Source of the DNA: a virus
Reading direction: 5' to 3' (one strand)
Length of the DNA: 64,000 nucleotides
IMG/VR virus record: IMGVR_UViG_3300042261_001312
Location: 62,001 to 126,000 of that record
Position 1 is the stretch's first letter. Each line of letters begins with the position of its first letter. The notes under the pieces were generated by a model. The model did not search any database. It saw only the letters and a program-made list of their open reading frames with translations, and was not told where the DNA came from. The position numbers and the translations under genes were made by a program. Shown here one piece after another: positions 23,903-32,673 of the stretch.

Positions 23903-23948
23903 ATATAAGAGAAAATATGAAAATTATATGGTATTTGGAAGTTTTTTA

Positions 23949-23958
23949 ACTATTTATT
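23949..23958 (+). promoter_or_regulatory. Late-type promoter variant ACTATTTATT
   Basis: 14 bases before the ATG at 23973; C replaces G at the second position, as also at 24585. Confidence 0.5.
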
Positions 23959-23972
23959 GGAAAACGAATATA

Positions 23973-24398
23973 ATGTTACTATTGCAAGTGCTTACTTCGA
24001 CTAATCAAGCATCTCAGATGGCTTATCTCGATATAACTCGTGATATATTTTTATACACATTAATCGGTTTATTATTATTGGCAGTTGTTGCAATTTTTTT
24101 CATGATAAAAACTATTACCAGAAAATCTGTGGAGGAAAAATTATTGCGCAATGAACATACCACCGAATTAAATAACATACGAAAAGAACATTGTGATGCA
24201 CTTGAAAAAATAAGACTTGAAATGTTGAAGCGTGAAGAAGAAAAAAGTCGCCAATGGATTGAATCTGAAAAAGAGACATTACATGTTTTGGGTGGTGTTT
24301 CGACATTATTAGATTTGAGTGATAAGTTTGGTAGAATTGAATCTGAAAAGATAATTAGAATGCTTGAAGAAATTCAACAACACATCATAATAAAATAA
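23973..24398 (+). CDS. Membrane-anchored coiled-coil protein, 141 aa
   Basis: Start MLLLQVLTST at 23973 is preferred over 23928 because the promoter variant lies between them. One transmembrane helix at about 28-46 (FLYTLIGLLLLAVVAIFFMI), then a long charged coiled coil (residues 50-100) and a helical end. Located between the hub promoter and the head genes. Topology could fit a spanin or a prohead membrane-initiation factor; neither is shown. Confidence 0.6.
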   Translation: MLLLQVLTSTNQASQMAYLDITRDIFLYTLIGLLLLAVVAIFFMIKTITRKSVEEKLLRNEHTTELNNIRKEHCDALEKIRLEMLKREEEKSRQWIESEKETLHVLGGVSTLLDLSDKFGRIESEKIIRMLEEIQQHIIIK

Positions 24399-24421
24399 TA
24401 AAATCAAATAAACCAAAGAAA

Positions 24422-24565
24422 ATGTCAAAGAAAATTGAAAAATTAAAGGAGATGAATATTTTAATCAACAATGTTTTGAGTAATCTGGAGACCAAAATAT
24501 TCATTGAAAATGATAACAACACCTCCGCAAAACTGGAAGAAAATCAAGTTGAATCATTGTATTAA
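24422..24565 (+). CDS. Small helical protein, 47 aa
   Basis: MSKKIEKLKEMNILINNV at the start and a Glu-rich end (KLEENQVESLY). Starts 23 bases after the membrane protein gene and ends before the promoter of the protease gene. T4 also has tiny core genes (67, 68) just before gene 21, so a prohead core role is possible by position alone. Confidence 0.5.
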   Translation: MSKKIEKLKEMNILINNVLSNLETKIFIENDNNTSAKLEENQVESLY

Positions 24566-24584
24566 TATAAAATTGATAATTAAT

Positions 24585-24594
24585 ACTATTTATA
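24585..24594 (+). promoter_or_regulatory. Late-type promoter variant ACTATTTATA
   Basis: 16 bases before the ATG at 24611; second example of the C variant. Confidence 0.55.
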
Positions 24595-24610
24595 TAAAAA
24601 GAGATTTAGT

Positions 24611-25315
24611 ATGAGTAACATATTACAGGCAGGTCAATTAGGATTCGGTATTTTAATAGAACAAGATGCTGGATACATTGGTCATGACTTAAACCCAGCA
24701 ATAATTACCGAAAGTTTTCAATTAAAACCAAATGAGCCAGTTCTAATTCCATGTATTTTGCAAAAATGGGGTGTGAAAAATAGAAATGGTCGTATCTACC
24801 CAAAAGATGTATTAATCCCACAAGTCAATGAATATCAAAAATTAATTGATTCAAATAGTGCGGTTTCTGAAGCAGACCATCCAGACAGCAGTATTATTTC
24901 ATTGCAAAATATCTCACACATGATTACAAAAATGTGGTGGGGAAAGGGTGAACAAGAGAACGTATTGTTTGGAGAGTTAAAAATTATCGTATCACCCGGG
25001 TTCATTAAATATGGTGTTTGCTCAGTTATTGGCGATAAAATTGTTCTTTATCTACAAAACAAAATAAGATTGGGTATTTCATCACGTGGTGTTGGAACAT
25101 TGAAAGAAGTTAATGGCGAAAATTTGGTACAGGGTGATTTTGAATTAATTGGTTTCGACCTAGTTTCATCTCCAAGCACATTTGGTGCTTATTTATTTCC
25201 AAATAAAGGCAGTGAAGGCACATTTGGTGAAACATACGTAAAACAATCAAATGGTTTGTATCTCAAAGAAGATGAAATGAAAATAATAAATGCTACTAAT
25301 AGATTTTTAGACTAA
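24611..25315 (+). CDS. Prohead core protease (gp21-like)
   Basis: 234 aa serine protease of the herpesvirus-assemblin/T4 gp21 type. Visible: LIPCILQKWGVKNRNGRIYP near residue 55, the catalytic His in SEADHPDSS (about 97) and the catalytic Ser in RLGISSRGVGTL (about 159-162), followed by FELIGFDLVSSPS. Length is close to T4 gp21 (212 aa). It lies directly before the scaffold and capsid genes as in T4. It should cleave scaffold, capsid and internal proteins during maturation; see the I/L-N-E triplets noted in those genes. Confidence 0.88.
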   Translation: MSNILQAGQLGFGILIEQDAGYIGHDLNPAIITESFQLKPNEPVLIPCILQKWGVKNRNGRIYPKDVLIPQVNEYQKLIDSNSAVSEADHPDSSIISLQNISHMITKMWWGKGEQENVLFGELKIIVSPGFIKYGVCSVIGDKIVLYLQNKIRLGISSRGVGTLKEVNGENLVQGDFELIGFDLVSSPSTFGAYLFPNKGSEGTFGETYVKQSNGLYLKEDEMKIINATNRFLD

Positions 25316-25391
25316 AATTTTGCATAAGATAAAGATAATCCTTTAAATATGCAAGATTTTTATAAAAAAAAATACTTTTTCGCAAAGATTA

Positions 25392-25401
25392 TGTATTTAT
25401 A
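25392..25401 (+). promoter_or_regulatory. Late-type promoter motif TGTATTTATA
   Basis: 35 bases before the scaffold ATG. Just upstream, TTGCATA (25320-25326) and TATGCAA (25348-25354) could form a weak hairpin. Confidence 0.6.
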
Positions 25402-25436
25402 TAAAAATTATAGTATTAGCACGATAATAAAATATC

Positions 25437-27092
25437 ATGAAAGACGAAAAAAAATCATCTATAATTAAAGAAGCCATAATTGATTATGATGCAATTACGG
25501 AAGCAGCGAAAATTGAAGCCAAAAATAAATTGGCAAATGAGTTTCCTGACAACTTCAACAAATTATTAAAAGAAGAAATAAATAAAAATAAAGCAAAAGA
25601 GTCTTATAAAAAATTAGACGATGCAATAGAAGAATCTGAGGAATCAGATGACGTTAAATCAAATAAAGAATCTGATATGAAAAACGAAAAAGAGACTCCA
25701 AAGTCAAAAAACGAAGATGTTAAAGTAACATCAAAAGGCGTGAAAATCACAAATACTGTTGGTAAAGGCGATCCTTTTGACACAAAACCAAAAAATGTAG
25801 CAGAAGATGTTAAAATCACTGATACTGTTGGAAAAAGTGATCCTTTTAAAGACAAGGCTAAAACTAAAATCGAAGAAGAACGTGAAAAAGATTTCATGGG
25901 CGATGTTGAGACTAAAACTCCCAATCAAGGTAAAGGTAAATTGGAAAAAGGCGTAGCGTTCCAAGATAAACTCAAAGGACCGTCAAGCGGAAAACCAATT
26001 TCTAATTTAACCGAAGACTTCGATATTACTGAACTTGATTTGGATGGTGCTTTAGACGGTGCTGAAGAAGACGACCAACTTATTACTGTTGATGAAATTG
26101 AGAGAGAAATATCAGAAATGGAAGGTTTGGGTGAAGAACTCCAAGGTATGGAAGGTTTACCTAGACAAAAAGGTGGATCACCCCTTGGCAGAGGTGGCGA
26201 TGCTTTCACAAAACTCGTAAGCATGAGAAATGAACTTGATGAAATGATCAAGAGCATGAATCCTGAAGAAGAGGAAGAAGAAGAGGAAGAAGTATATACT
26301 CCTGAAGAAGAGGAAGAAGAAGAGGAAGAAGTATATACTCCTGAAGAAGAGGAAGAAGTGTATACTCCTGAAGAAGAGGAGGAAGAGGAAGAAGAAGGAT
26401 TTAATCCTATGATGTCTGAAGAAGATGTTATTACAGATGATGATATCAATGCAGTTCTTGGCGGTGCTCAAGAAGAAGGTATTGAAGAAGCACTTGGTAT
26501 TTCTCATGCTGCTAATAAAATTGAATCTTCTGCTCACCTACCCGGTAATAATTACGTTAGTCCACAGCAATTAAGCAGGAGACGTGATGCAATGCAGGAA
26601 AGCAAAAAACTTACTACTTTGATTGAAGAGAATAAGAAATTAACTAAGAAATTGAATGAAAGTAAGAAAGCAAACCAAAATGTAACTGCATTGGTTGAAA
26701 ATTACAAAAATGCTCTTGAAAAATATCGTAATCAATTAAAAGAAATGGCTGTTTTCAACACCAATTTGGCTAACGTTAACAATCTTCTTGTAAATGAAAG
26801 TTTAGCACTTACGCAAGATGAAAAAATAAAAATTATCAATGAATTTAAGAAAATTGATAACATCACCGAATCACAGAAAAAGTACAAATCTTTCTTATCA
26901 GAAATGAAAGAAGGAAAGAAAACTATTACTGAAAGCATGGAGAATAAAGTATCTGCTTCTATACAACCTTCTTCTAAGCAAATTATTGATGAAGTGGTGG
27001 AAAAAACTGCCTACGCAAACGACAAACATATTCAGAAAATGAGAGGTTTGATCGAATACGTAGAAAACAGAGGCAAAAAAATAATTAAATAA
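25437..27092 (+). CDS. Prohead scaffold protein (gp22-like)
   Basis: 551 aa, highly charged and helical, between protease and capsid genes. Residues 100-145 carry two copies of a KITxTVGKxDPF unit. Residues 270-325 are an acidic run of Glu with VYTPEEEE units in three copies. The last 170 residues form a long coiled coil (KLTTLIEENKKLTKKLNESKK onward). This is the composition and position expected for the core around which the capsid assembles; it should be degraded by the protease. Co-transcribed with the capsid gene. Confidence 0.8.
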   Translation: MKDEKKSSIIKEAIIDYDAITEAAKIEAKNKLANEFPDNFNKLLKEEINKNKAKESYKKLDDAIEESEESDDVKSNKESDMKNEKETPKSKNEDVKVTSKGVKITNTVGKGDPFDTKPKNVAEDVKITDTVGKSDPFKDKAKTKIEEEREKDFMGDVETKTPNQGKGKLEKGVAFQDKLKGPSSGKPISNLTEDFDITELDLDGALDGAEEDDQLITVDEIEREISEMEGLGEELQGMEGLPRQKGGSPLGRGGDAFTKLVSMRNELDEMIKSMNPEEEEEEEEEVYTPEEEEEEEEEVYTPEEEEEVYTPEEEEEEEEEGFNPMMSEEDVITDDDINAVLGGAQEEGIEEALGISHAANKIESSAHLPGNNYVSPQQLSRRRDAMQESKKLTTLIEENKKLTKKLNESKKANQNVTALVENYKNALEKYRNQLKEMAVFNTNLANVNNLLVNESLALTQDEKIKIINEFKKIDNITESQKKYKSFLSEMKEGKKTITESMENKVSASIQPSSKQIIDEVVEKTAYANDKHIQKMRGLIEYVENRGKKIIK

Positions 27093-27114
27093 AAAACCAA
27101 AAAAATTTAATAAA

Positions 27115-28794
27115 ATGGGATTTTTAACAGAAAGCGCAGAAGTTGGTAATATTGGATTGAAACAACTTCGTGAACAAAGAGAAATTACAACAAACCGTTG
27201 GGAAAAAATCGGTTTGTTAGAGGGATTAGATGGTAACGTGAAAGAGAATTGTGCACAACTTTTCGAAAACCAGTTATCTTATATGATTAATGAGTCTTCT
27301 GACTCTACATCAAGCGGACAGTTCGAAACTGTTGCGTTCCCCGTTATTCGTAGGGTATTTGCTAAACTTTTGGCAAATGACATCGTGTCTGTACAGGCAC
27401 TTAACTTACCTATTGGTAAATTGTACTACATCAACCCAAAAGCAAGTGTTCGTGTACTCGATGGTACTCACACAACTACTGATGGTTTGAAACACACATC
27501 ACCTGATGGCGCATACCAAAATGCTGCTAGTGCTCCTGTAAACGAGAGAACACAGTTCGAAACTCGTTCATTATATGATGCATTCTATGCAACTGAATAT
27601 GCAAATGAAGGTACTTCATTGTTTGACCGTTCAAAAGGTGAAATGTTCGTTCATACTGGTTTAACAACTGGTGGTTCTTGGACATATGGCGATAAATTTG
27701 TACAAGTTGTTATTCATGGTTTCTTGGTAGCAGACTCTGGCAAATTAGTAGGTCCTGCTGGTGTTCAGATGGACACTGAGTCTTTCCTTGCAAGTTTGAA
27801 AATTACTTCTGACGCTGATTTCGTAGCACCTGCTGGTTTCACTGATCAGAATCTTCCTGCTGGCACTGCTCTTCCTTTCAACGTAAAGGTTCAGAAATAT
27901 GGTCAGGCTATCGTTAACAAACAAGGCGATATCGTTCTTGTAGTTGACATCCAATACGCTGGAACTAATGGTTACCAACCATTGAGTGCATCTACTGCTC
28001 CTGCATTCTTCTTCGAATACAGAAGTTATTCAGACCTTGAAGAAGATTCAAGAATGGCTGAAGTTACCTTCCAACTTGACCAAGTTACTGTTTCTGTTGA
28101 AACACGTAAAATGCGTGCAATGTGGACTCCTGAATTAGCACAAGACGTTAGTGCATTCCACAACATCGATGCTGAAGCAGAACTTACTGCTCTTCTTTCT
28201 GAGCAAATGGCTGCAGAAATTGACCGTGAGATTCTTCGTGACTTACGTCGTGGTGCTGCTTGGACTGCTCGTTGGGACTACAACGGTCTTCGTAGACAAT
28301 CTAACACATACTACGGAACTCAAAAAGACTGGAATCAGACATTGATCACAAAGATCAACCAGATTTCTGCTCAAATCCACAAAGCAACTCTTCGTGGTGG
28401 CGCATCTTGGGTAGTAGTATCTCCTGAAGTAAGTGCAGTATTTGATGACCTTGAATACTTCCACGTATCTAACGCTGCTCCAGAGCAAGATAAATATAAC
28501 ATGGGTATTGAGAAAATTGGTACACTTAGTGGACGTTATATCGTTTACCGTGACCCATATTCACCTGCTAACACAGTATTGGTTGGTCACAAAGGAACAA
28601 GTATCCTAGAGACCGGTTACATATACGCACCATACGTCCCAATGCAGTTAACTCCTGTTATGTATAACCCATTTGATTTCACACCAATTCGTGGTATCAT
28701 GACTCGTTATGCAAAGAAAATGGTTCTTAACCGTTATTATGGTAGAATCTTCTGCGATGGTCTTCAGACTTTCGGAATCGGTGATTTACAATAA
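27115..28794 (+). CDS. Major capsid protein (gp23-like)
   Basis: 559 aa HK97-fold capsid protein of T4 type. The first 60 residues form a removable helical arm ending SYMINE-SSDS; INE at 58-60 is close to the T4 gp23 cleavage site (after residue 65). After it come QFETVAFPVIRRVFAKLLA and NLPIGKLYYINP, and at the end PFDFTPIRGIMTRYAKKMVLN with YYGRIFCDGL, all typical of gp23. Codon use shifts to TTC, AAC and CGT, unlike neighbours, consistent with very high expression. Terminator follows directly. Confidence 0.95.
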   Translation: MGFLTESAEVGNIGLKQLREQREITTNRWEKIGLLEGLDGNVKENCAQLFENQLSYMINESSDSTSSGQFETVAFPVIRRVFAKLLANDIVSVQALNLPIGKLYYINPKASVRVLDGTHTTTDGLKHTSPDGAYQNAASAPVNERTQFETRSLYDAFYATEYANEGTSLFDRSKGEMFVHTGLTTGGSWTYGDKFVQVVIHGFLVADSGKLVGPAGVQMDTESFLASLKITSDADFVAPAGFTDQNLPAGTALPFNVKVQKYGQAIVNKQGDIVLVVDIQYAGTNGYQPLSASTAPAFFFEYRSYSDLEEDSRMAEVTFQLDQVTVSVETRKMRAMWTPELAQDVSAFHNIDAEAELTALLSEQMAAEIDREILRDLRRGAAWTARWDYNGLRRQSNTYYGTQKDWNQTLITKINQISAQIHKATLRGGASWVVVSPEVSAVFDDLEYFHVSNAAPEQDKYNMGIEKIGTLSGRYIVYRDPYSPANTVLVGHKGTSILETGYIYAPYVPMQLTPVMYNPFDFTPIRGIMTRYAKKMVLNRYYGRIFCDGLQTFGIGDLQ

Positions 28795-28811
28795 GCCGTA
28801 AAATAAATAAT

Positions 28812-28843
28812 AAAAAAGGTTGCATAATATGCAACCTTTTTTT
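28812..28843 (+). terminator. Intrinsic terminator after capsid gene
   Basis: GGTTGCATA/TATGCAACC with a preceding A6 and a following T7. Confidence 0.85.
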
Positions 28844-28852
28844 ATCTTTGTA

Positions 28853-28862
28853 CGTATTTATG
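28853..28862 (+). promoter_or_regulatory. Late-type promoter motif CGTATTTATG
   Basis: Ten bases after the capsid terminator and 17 bases before the ATG at 28880. Confidence 0.55.
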
Positions 28863-28879
28863 CATAAACACATATATCT

Positions 28880-30340
28880 ATGCTTGCTTATCAATATAAA
28901 ATTAGAAAAGAAAAAGAATTAACAGAAAAATTAGATTTTGATGTTAATAAGATTGATTTAAACAATACCATTATTAAGAGAATTGACAAGGGAACTGCAA
29001 CTAAAATCATACTTGAATATGAATGGCTACACTCAATGCCATTCGCAAATAAATATTTTTTTGGGATTTATTTTATTATTGATGATAAATCCTACTTGGG
29101 AGGTGTATTAGTATTTGGGAATGAATATTCTGAAAATACTGGTGCTTGGGTGAAATATGGATATGAGGACAAGTTGTTGCTTTTAAGTCGTGGTGTTTGT
29201 TTATGGTGGACACCAAAAAACACTGCATCTTATTTTATAAGTAGAGCATGTAAATGGATTAAAAAAAATACTGAGTATAGAATAATAACTGCAACTGTTG
29301 ACCCTGCTGCTGGTGAAATTGGTACAATTTATCAATCATTAAATTGGCTTTATGTTGGTTTAATGAGTGGCAATTATCATGGTAATAAAATGGCAACTAG
29401 ATTTGGAGTGATTATCAATGGTAAATTAAGATTTTCACGTTGGGTTAGAAAAAAAATTGGTAGCATGAAACGTGATGAAATTTTAAAATATTACCCCGAT
29501 GCAATATTTGTACCACAATATAGAAAACAAAGATATTTTTATTTTATGGGTAGTAAAACAGAGAATAAAAAATATCTCAGCACTATCAAATCAATCATAA
29601 TTGAATATCCCAAGAGAGATTACCAAATTTCTGGAATTATTTATTCAATTACGAATAATGTTAATAATAAAAAATATATTGGTCAAACAATTCGTTCATT
29701 TCGTGATAGAATTCGTGAATATGAAAAAGGATATGGAAACATATACATCAACAATGCATTTAAAAAATATGGGTGGAATAACTTTGAATTTAAAATTATT
29801 GATACTGCCAAGGATTTAGATGAATTAAATGAAAAAGAAATTTATTATATTAAACAATTTAACTCAAATAATAAAGAATTTGGCTATAATATTGAATTAG
29901 GTGGTAAAAATGCAATTCCAGATACTGAGACATTAGAGAAGATGTCAAAATCACATTTGGGTATTATCCAAAATGAAGAATGGATTAATAAAAGAATTGC
30001 TAAAGCAGGTAGTGAGGATGCAAAAAAATATGGTAAAGTAAAAACTGAAGAAGAAAGAGAATATTTATCAGCAAATTCACCTAAATATTGGAAAGGAAAG
30101 AATCGAGATGAAGAAACTAAGAATAAAATTAGCAAAACAAAACTTGAAAATGGCTTATCTGATAAACAAAAGGAAGTAATTTGTAAAAAGGTATATAAGA
30201 TAAATAAAAACACCAATGAAATTATCGATGTTTTTGAATCTACTTCACATGCATCCAAAATTGAAAATGTTAATCAATCAACAATTTCAAGATGGTGTGC
30301 AAATAATAAAGTTATTAAAGGCATAGAATGGAGATATTAA
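28880..30340 (+). CDS. Mom-like DNA-modification domain fused to GIY-YIG endonuclease
   Basis: 486 aa. Residues 1-246 look like a whole Mom-family protein (GNAT-fold adenine modification): EYEWLHSMPFANKYFFGIYF, a central LSRGVCLWWTP, then DPAAGEIGTIYQSLNWLYVG and a final EYPKR. Residues 249-345 are a GIY-YIG nuclease: GIIYSITNNVNNKKYIGQTI, with Arg at 273/277 and the metal Glu in LNEKEIYYI. Residues 350-425 and 437-486 carry NUMOD3-like and NUMOD1-like DNA-binding repeats. The join is in frame with no stop. It could be a true fusion or an endonuclease lodged at the end of a Mom gene. Late-type promoter upstream. Confidence 0.65.
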   Translation: MLAYQYKIRKEKELTEKLDFDVNKIDLNNTIIKRIDKGTATKIILEYEWLHSMPFANKYFFGIYFIIDDKSYLGGVLVFGNEYSENTGAWVKYGYEDKLLLLSRGVCLWWTPKNTASYFISRACKWIKKNTEYRIITATVDPAAGEIGTIYQSLNWLYVGLMSGNYHGNKMATRFGVIINGKLRFSRWVRKKIGSMKRDEILKYYPDAIFVPQYRKQRYFYFMGSKTENKKYLSTIKSIIIEYPKRDYQISGIIYSITNNVNNKKYIGQTIRSFRDRIREYEKGYGNIYINNAFKKYGWNNFEFKIIDTAKDLDELNEKEIYYIKQFNSNNKEFGYNIELGGKNAIPDTETLEKMSKSHLGIIQNEEWINKRIAKAGSEDAKKYGKVKTEEEREYLSANSPKYWKGKNRDEETKNKISKTKLENGLSDKQKEVICKKVYKINKNTNEIIDVFESTSHASKIENVNQSTISRWCANNKVIKGIEWRY

Positions 30341-30352
30341 TTATTCTCCATT
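30327..30352. terminator. Bidirectional terminator, convergent genes
   Basis: AATGGAGA/TCTCCATT with a 10-base AT loop containing both stop codons, followed by T5 on the plus strand. Confidence 0.65.
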
Positions 30353-30646
30353 TTTCATGGAGTCTATATATTTATCAAGTTCTATTCTAAATTGCTCAGT
30401 TAATAACGAAATTAATTCTTTTTTACAATCTTCAAGTGTTGCAGTAGGATTACTCGTCATTAAATCACCAAATGTCCAATTTTCATTTTTTTTTGATAGT
30501 TTAAACATTTCAAATCCATATGCAATATCTGCCATAACACCACTCATTCCATCTGGAAGACTAAATGTGTATTGATATGCGATCAATGAGGAAAACTGAT
30601 TTTTATCGTAATCAACGACTCCAATCTTTTCAAATTTATTCCTCAT
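30341..30646 (-). CDS. Hypothetical protein, 101 aa
   Basis: Helical protein (MRNKFEKIGVVDYDKNQFSS at the start) with ADIAYGFEMFKLSKKN in the middle. No family recognised. Last gene of the minus-strand operon from 33399; overlaps the preceding gene by 11 bases, so translation is coupled. Confidence 0.6.
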   Translation of the reverse strand: MRNKFEKIGVVDYDKNQFSSLIAYQYTFSLPDGMSGVMADIAYGFEMFKLSKKNENWTFGDLMTSNPTATLEDCKKELISLLTEQFRIELDKYIDSMKNGE

Positions 30647-30917
30647 CTTGAATTTCGATTTTCTTTATAACTGAAAAACCTTCATTGATATTTTCATATG
30701 CTTCAAGTCTTATTTTCATTTCATCATATACCTTACCCAACAATTCTTGAATTGTTTGTAAATTAATATGCATTGAATGTTTTATTTCGCTAAAATCAAC
30801 CCAATCTTGATTATGTGGTTTATATTGACCAATAAATGCAATAGTTTCAGATTTGGGGTCAAAAGTAACGATAATTCTTTGATTATCCTTACCCTCAATG
30901 TTAACTCTCCATCTCAT
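30636..30917 (-). CDS. Hypothetical protein, 93 aa
   Basis: Starts MRWRVNIEGKDNQRIIVTF, strand-rich at first then helical, acidic end (KIEIQDEE). No family recognised. Its start overlaps the preceding (frameshifted) gene by 17 bases and its end overlaps the next gene, which is typical of a tight early operon. Confidence 0.6.
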   Translation of the reverse strand: MRWRVNIEGKDNQRIIVTFDPKSETIAFIGQYKPHNQDWVDFSEIKHSMHINLQTIQELLGKVYDEMKIRLEAYENINEGFSVIKKIEIQDEE

Positions 30918-31199
30918 TTTTCAAATTTTTAATTTTTTCTTCTAATTTTTCTTCTTGCGCAATCATATCGCCAGCACATAATTCACTGCCATATTGACCC
31001 CAAGAATCTTTATGAAATTCTTTAAGAATTTTAAGTTCTTCTTCAAGTTGCATAATTTTCTCAATTTTTGCAACTTTATCATAATCAAACCCTTTGAGTT
31101 TTTTATGTCTTCAATCATTTGTTTAGTGTAAATCATAAGAAATGTTGTATATTGATTTGTATTATCCCATGTCCTACCGATGGAAGAATTATTTTTCAT
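30901..31199 (-). CDS. Coiled-coil protein read through a -1 frameshift
   Basis: Starts at ATG 31199 inside the last codons of the helicase gene (coupled). After MIEDIK the zero frame becomes poor, whereas the -1 frame continues KLKGFDYDKVAKIEKIMQLE then a charged coiled coil to TAA at 30901, overlapping the next start. The switch point is A-AAA-AAC on the minus strand (T run at 31099-31104), a standard slippery heptamer. Expected product about 99 aa. The zero-frame ending at 30963 is the alternative. Either programmed or a one-base lesion. Confidence 0.5.
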
Positions 31200-32673
31200 C
31201 AGACCAGTCAAAATCATATATAAGTTCCAACCGACTTCTTGTAATGGCTACATATTCCAAGTTTTTTTCTTGTAAATACTGCCAACTTCTAACATTTGGC
31301 AATGGTAACAAGTCTGGTCTTACAATAAAAACCCGATTTGCTTCCAATCCCTTAATTTTGTGAACAGTACTTAATACAATTCCTTGAATTTCGTCTGTGA
31401 ATATGACTCTGATTTTTGATTTTAAATCATCGATGCTAGATGATAATCTTGCTAAAAATAGTAATGTAGTTACCTTATCTTCCAATGCAGAATAACCACT
31501 ATGTTCATCAGGATTTAATATACCATCGGATTTTAATTCTTTTCTCATGACAGCAAGTTCATGTTCCCAAAAAGTTCTCAATTTATCAATGTTATTAATT
31601 TTTCCAATTAATTCAATCAAATGAACACCAATATCACTCCCTTTAATAATTGCTTTTTTGTGTTGAACAAGAAATTCGAAAAATAATTTTACTAATGGCA
31701 TTGTAGTTCTGCAAATAATGAAATCACCACTTTCTGCTTCATTTAATGCGTTACCACTTCTCACTGTACCATCAGGGGCAGAATCCAATGCTTTTATATC
31801 TGGAACAATTTCTTGTGCCTTTGTAATAACATTTTTTGAACATCTGAACGATACTGAAAGTGGAAGAACTTTGGTATTGGGAAACTTTTCGAACCATTCA
31901 AATGATTTGTCGTCTGCAGCATTAAATCCATAAATACCTTGAAAAGAATCTCCGACAGATATAAGTCTACCAGTTAATTTTCCACTAACTTTATCTTTTT
32001 TTAATGTTTTTTCAATTATTTTTATTTGACAACGATTCAAGTCTTGTACTTCATCAACAAATACATAATCCTGCGGAAACATCCAAATACTATTATCAAT
32101 TGCTGGCAGATATATCATATCTGTGTAATCGAATGTCTTCCTATCAAGAGTTGCTTCATCCAATACTTTAAGAACTCTTTTTATGTCACTGGCTTTCTTG
32201 ATATTAATATCATATCTTTCTGCAATATATGGAACATATTCAGGTTTTACTGTCAAAGTTAGTCTACAAAGATTGACCAATTTTTTTATTGAGTTCAAAT
32301 ACATTGAGATTTCTTCATCATTGTCAAATTCTTCACTTAATTTCCATGATTTTTCTTTCTTCTGAAGAATCTTATCAATTTTGAATTCATCAAATTCAAT
32401 ACTATCGCCATATTTTCTCTTAATTGCTGACGTACCTAAACCATACGTGGTATAACATCTAACATATTCAGGTAATTTAGTTTTTAATTCTTCTTGAATG
32501 TGTTTATTGAAAGCCAAGAACATTATTGATTTGTCTTTGGGTAGTAATTTTACTGCTTCAACAATTGTTGATGTCTTTCCAGTGCCTGCAAATGCTTTAA
32601 TTAAAACATTTTCGGGTCTTTTCTTAACGAAAGTGAAGATTCTTTCCTGTTCTGGTGTTGGTCTGTGATTCAT
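31189..32673 (-). CDS. UvrD/Dda-type SF1 helicase
   Basis: 494 aa. Superfamily 1 motifs in order: Q motif PTPEQERIF (5-13), Walker A AFAGTGKTST (about 28-37), motif Ia LAFNKHIQEEL, motif II VFVDEVQDLN (about 210), motif III GRLISVGDSFQGIYGF, motif IV LSVSFRC, motif V STVHKIKGLEANRVFIV and motif VI YVAITRSRLEL. Shorter than UvrD (about 720 aa) and closer to T4 Dda (439 aa), which unwinds 5-to-3-prime during replication start. Polarity cannot be read here. Overlaps the 91-aa gene upstream by 4 bases. Confidence 0.88.
   Translation of the reverse strand: MNHRPTPEQERIFTFVKKRPENVLIKAFAGTGKTSTIVEAVKLLPKDKSIMFLAFNKHIQEELKTKLPEYVRCYTTYGLGTSAIKRKYGDSIEFDEFKIDKILQKKEKSWKLSEEFDNDEEISMYLNSIKKLVNLCRLTLTVKPEYVPYIAERYDINIKKASDIKRVLKVLDEATLDRKTFDYTDMIYLPAIDNSIWMFPQDYVFVDEVQDLNRCQIKIIEKTLKKDKVSGKLTGRLISVGDSFQGIYGFNAADDKSFEWFEKFPNTKVLPLSVSFRCSKNVITKAQEIVPDIKALDSAPDGTVRSGNALNEAESGDFIICRTTMPLVKLFFEFLVQHKKAIIKGSDIGVHLIELIGKINNIDKLRTFWEHELAVMRKELKSDGILNPDEHSGYSALEDKVTTLLFLARLSSSIDDLKSKIRVIFTDEIQGIVLSTVHKIKGLEANRVFIVRPDLLPLPNVRSWQYLQEKNLEYVAITRSRLELIYDFDWSDEK

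Noticed and set aside
26260-26400. Regular repeats that might be read as a CRISPR array or minisatellite
   Set aside because: They encode in-frame Glu-rich protein repeats, vary in length, and have no unique spacers.
28880-30340. Group I intron with an in-frame endonuclease in the Mom-like gene
   Set aside because: No downstream exon: the frame ends at a terminator and convergent genes follow, and I see no intron core pairing.
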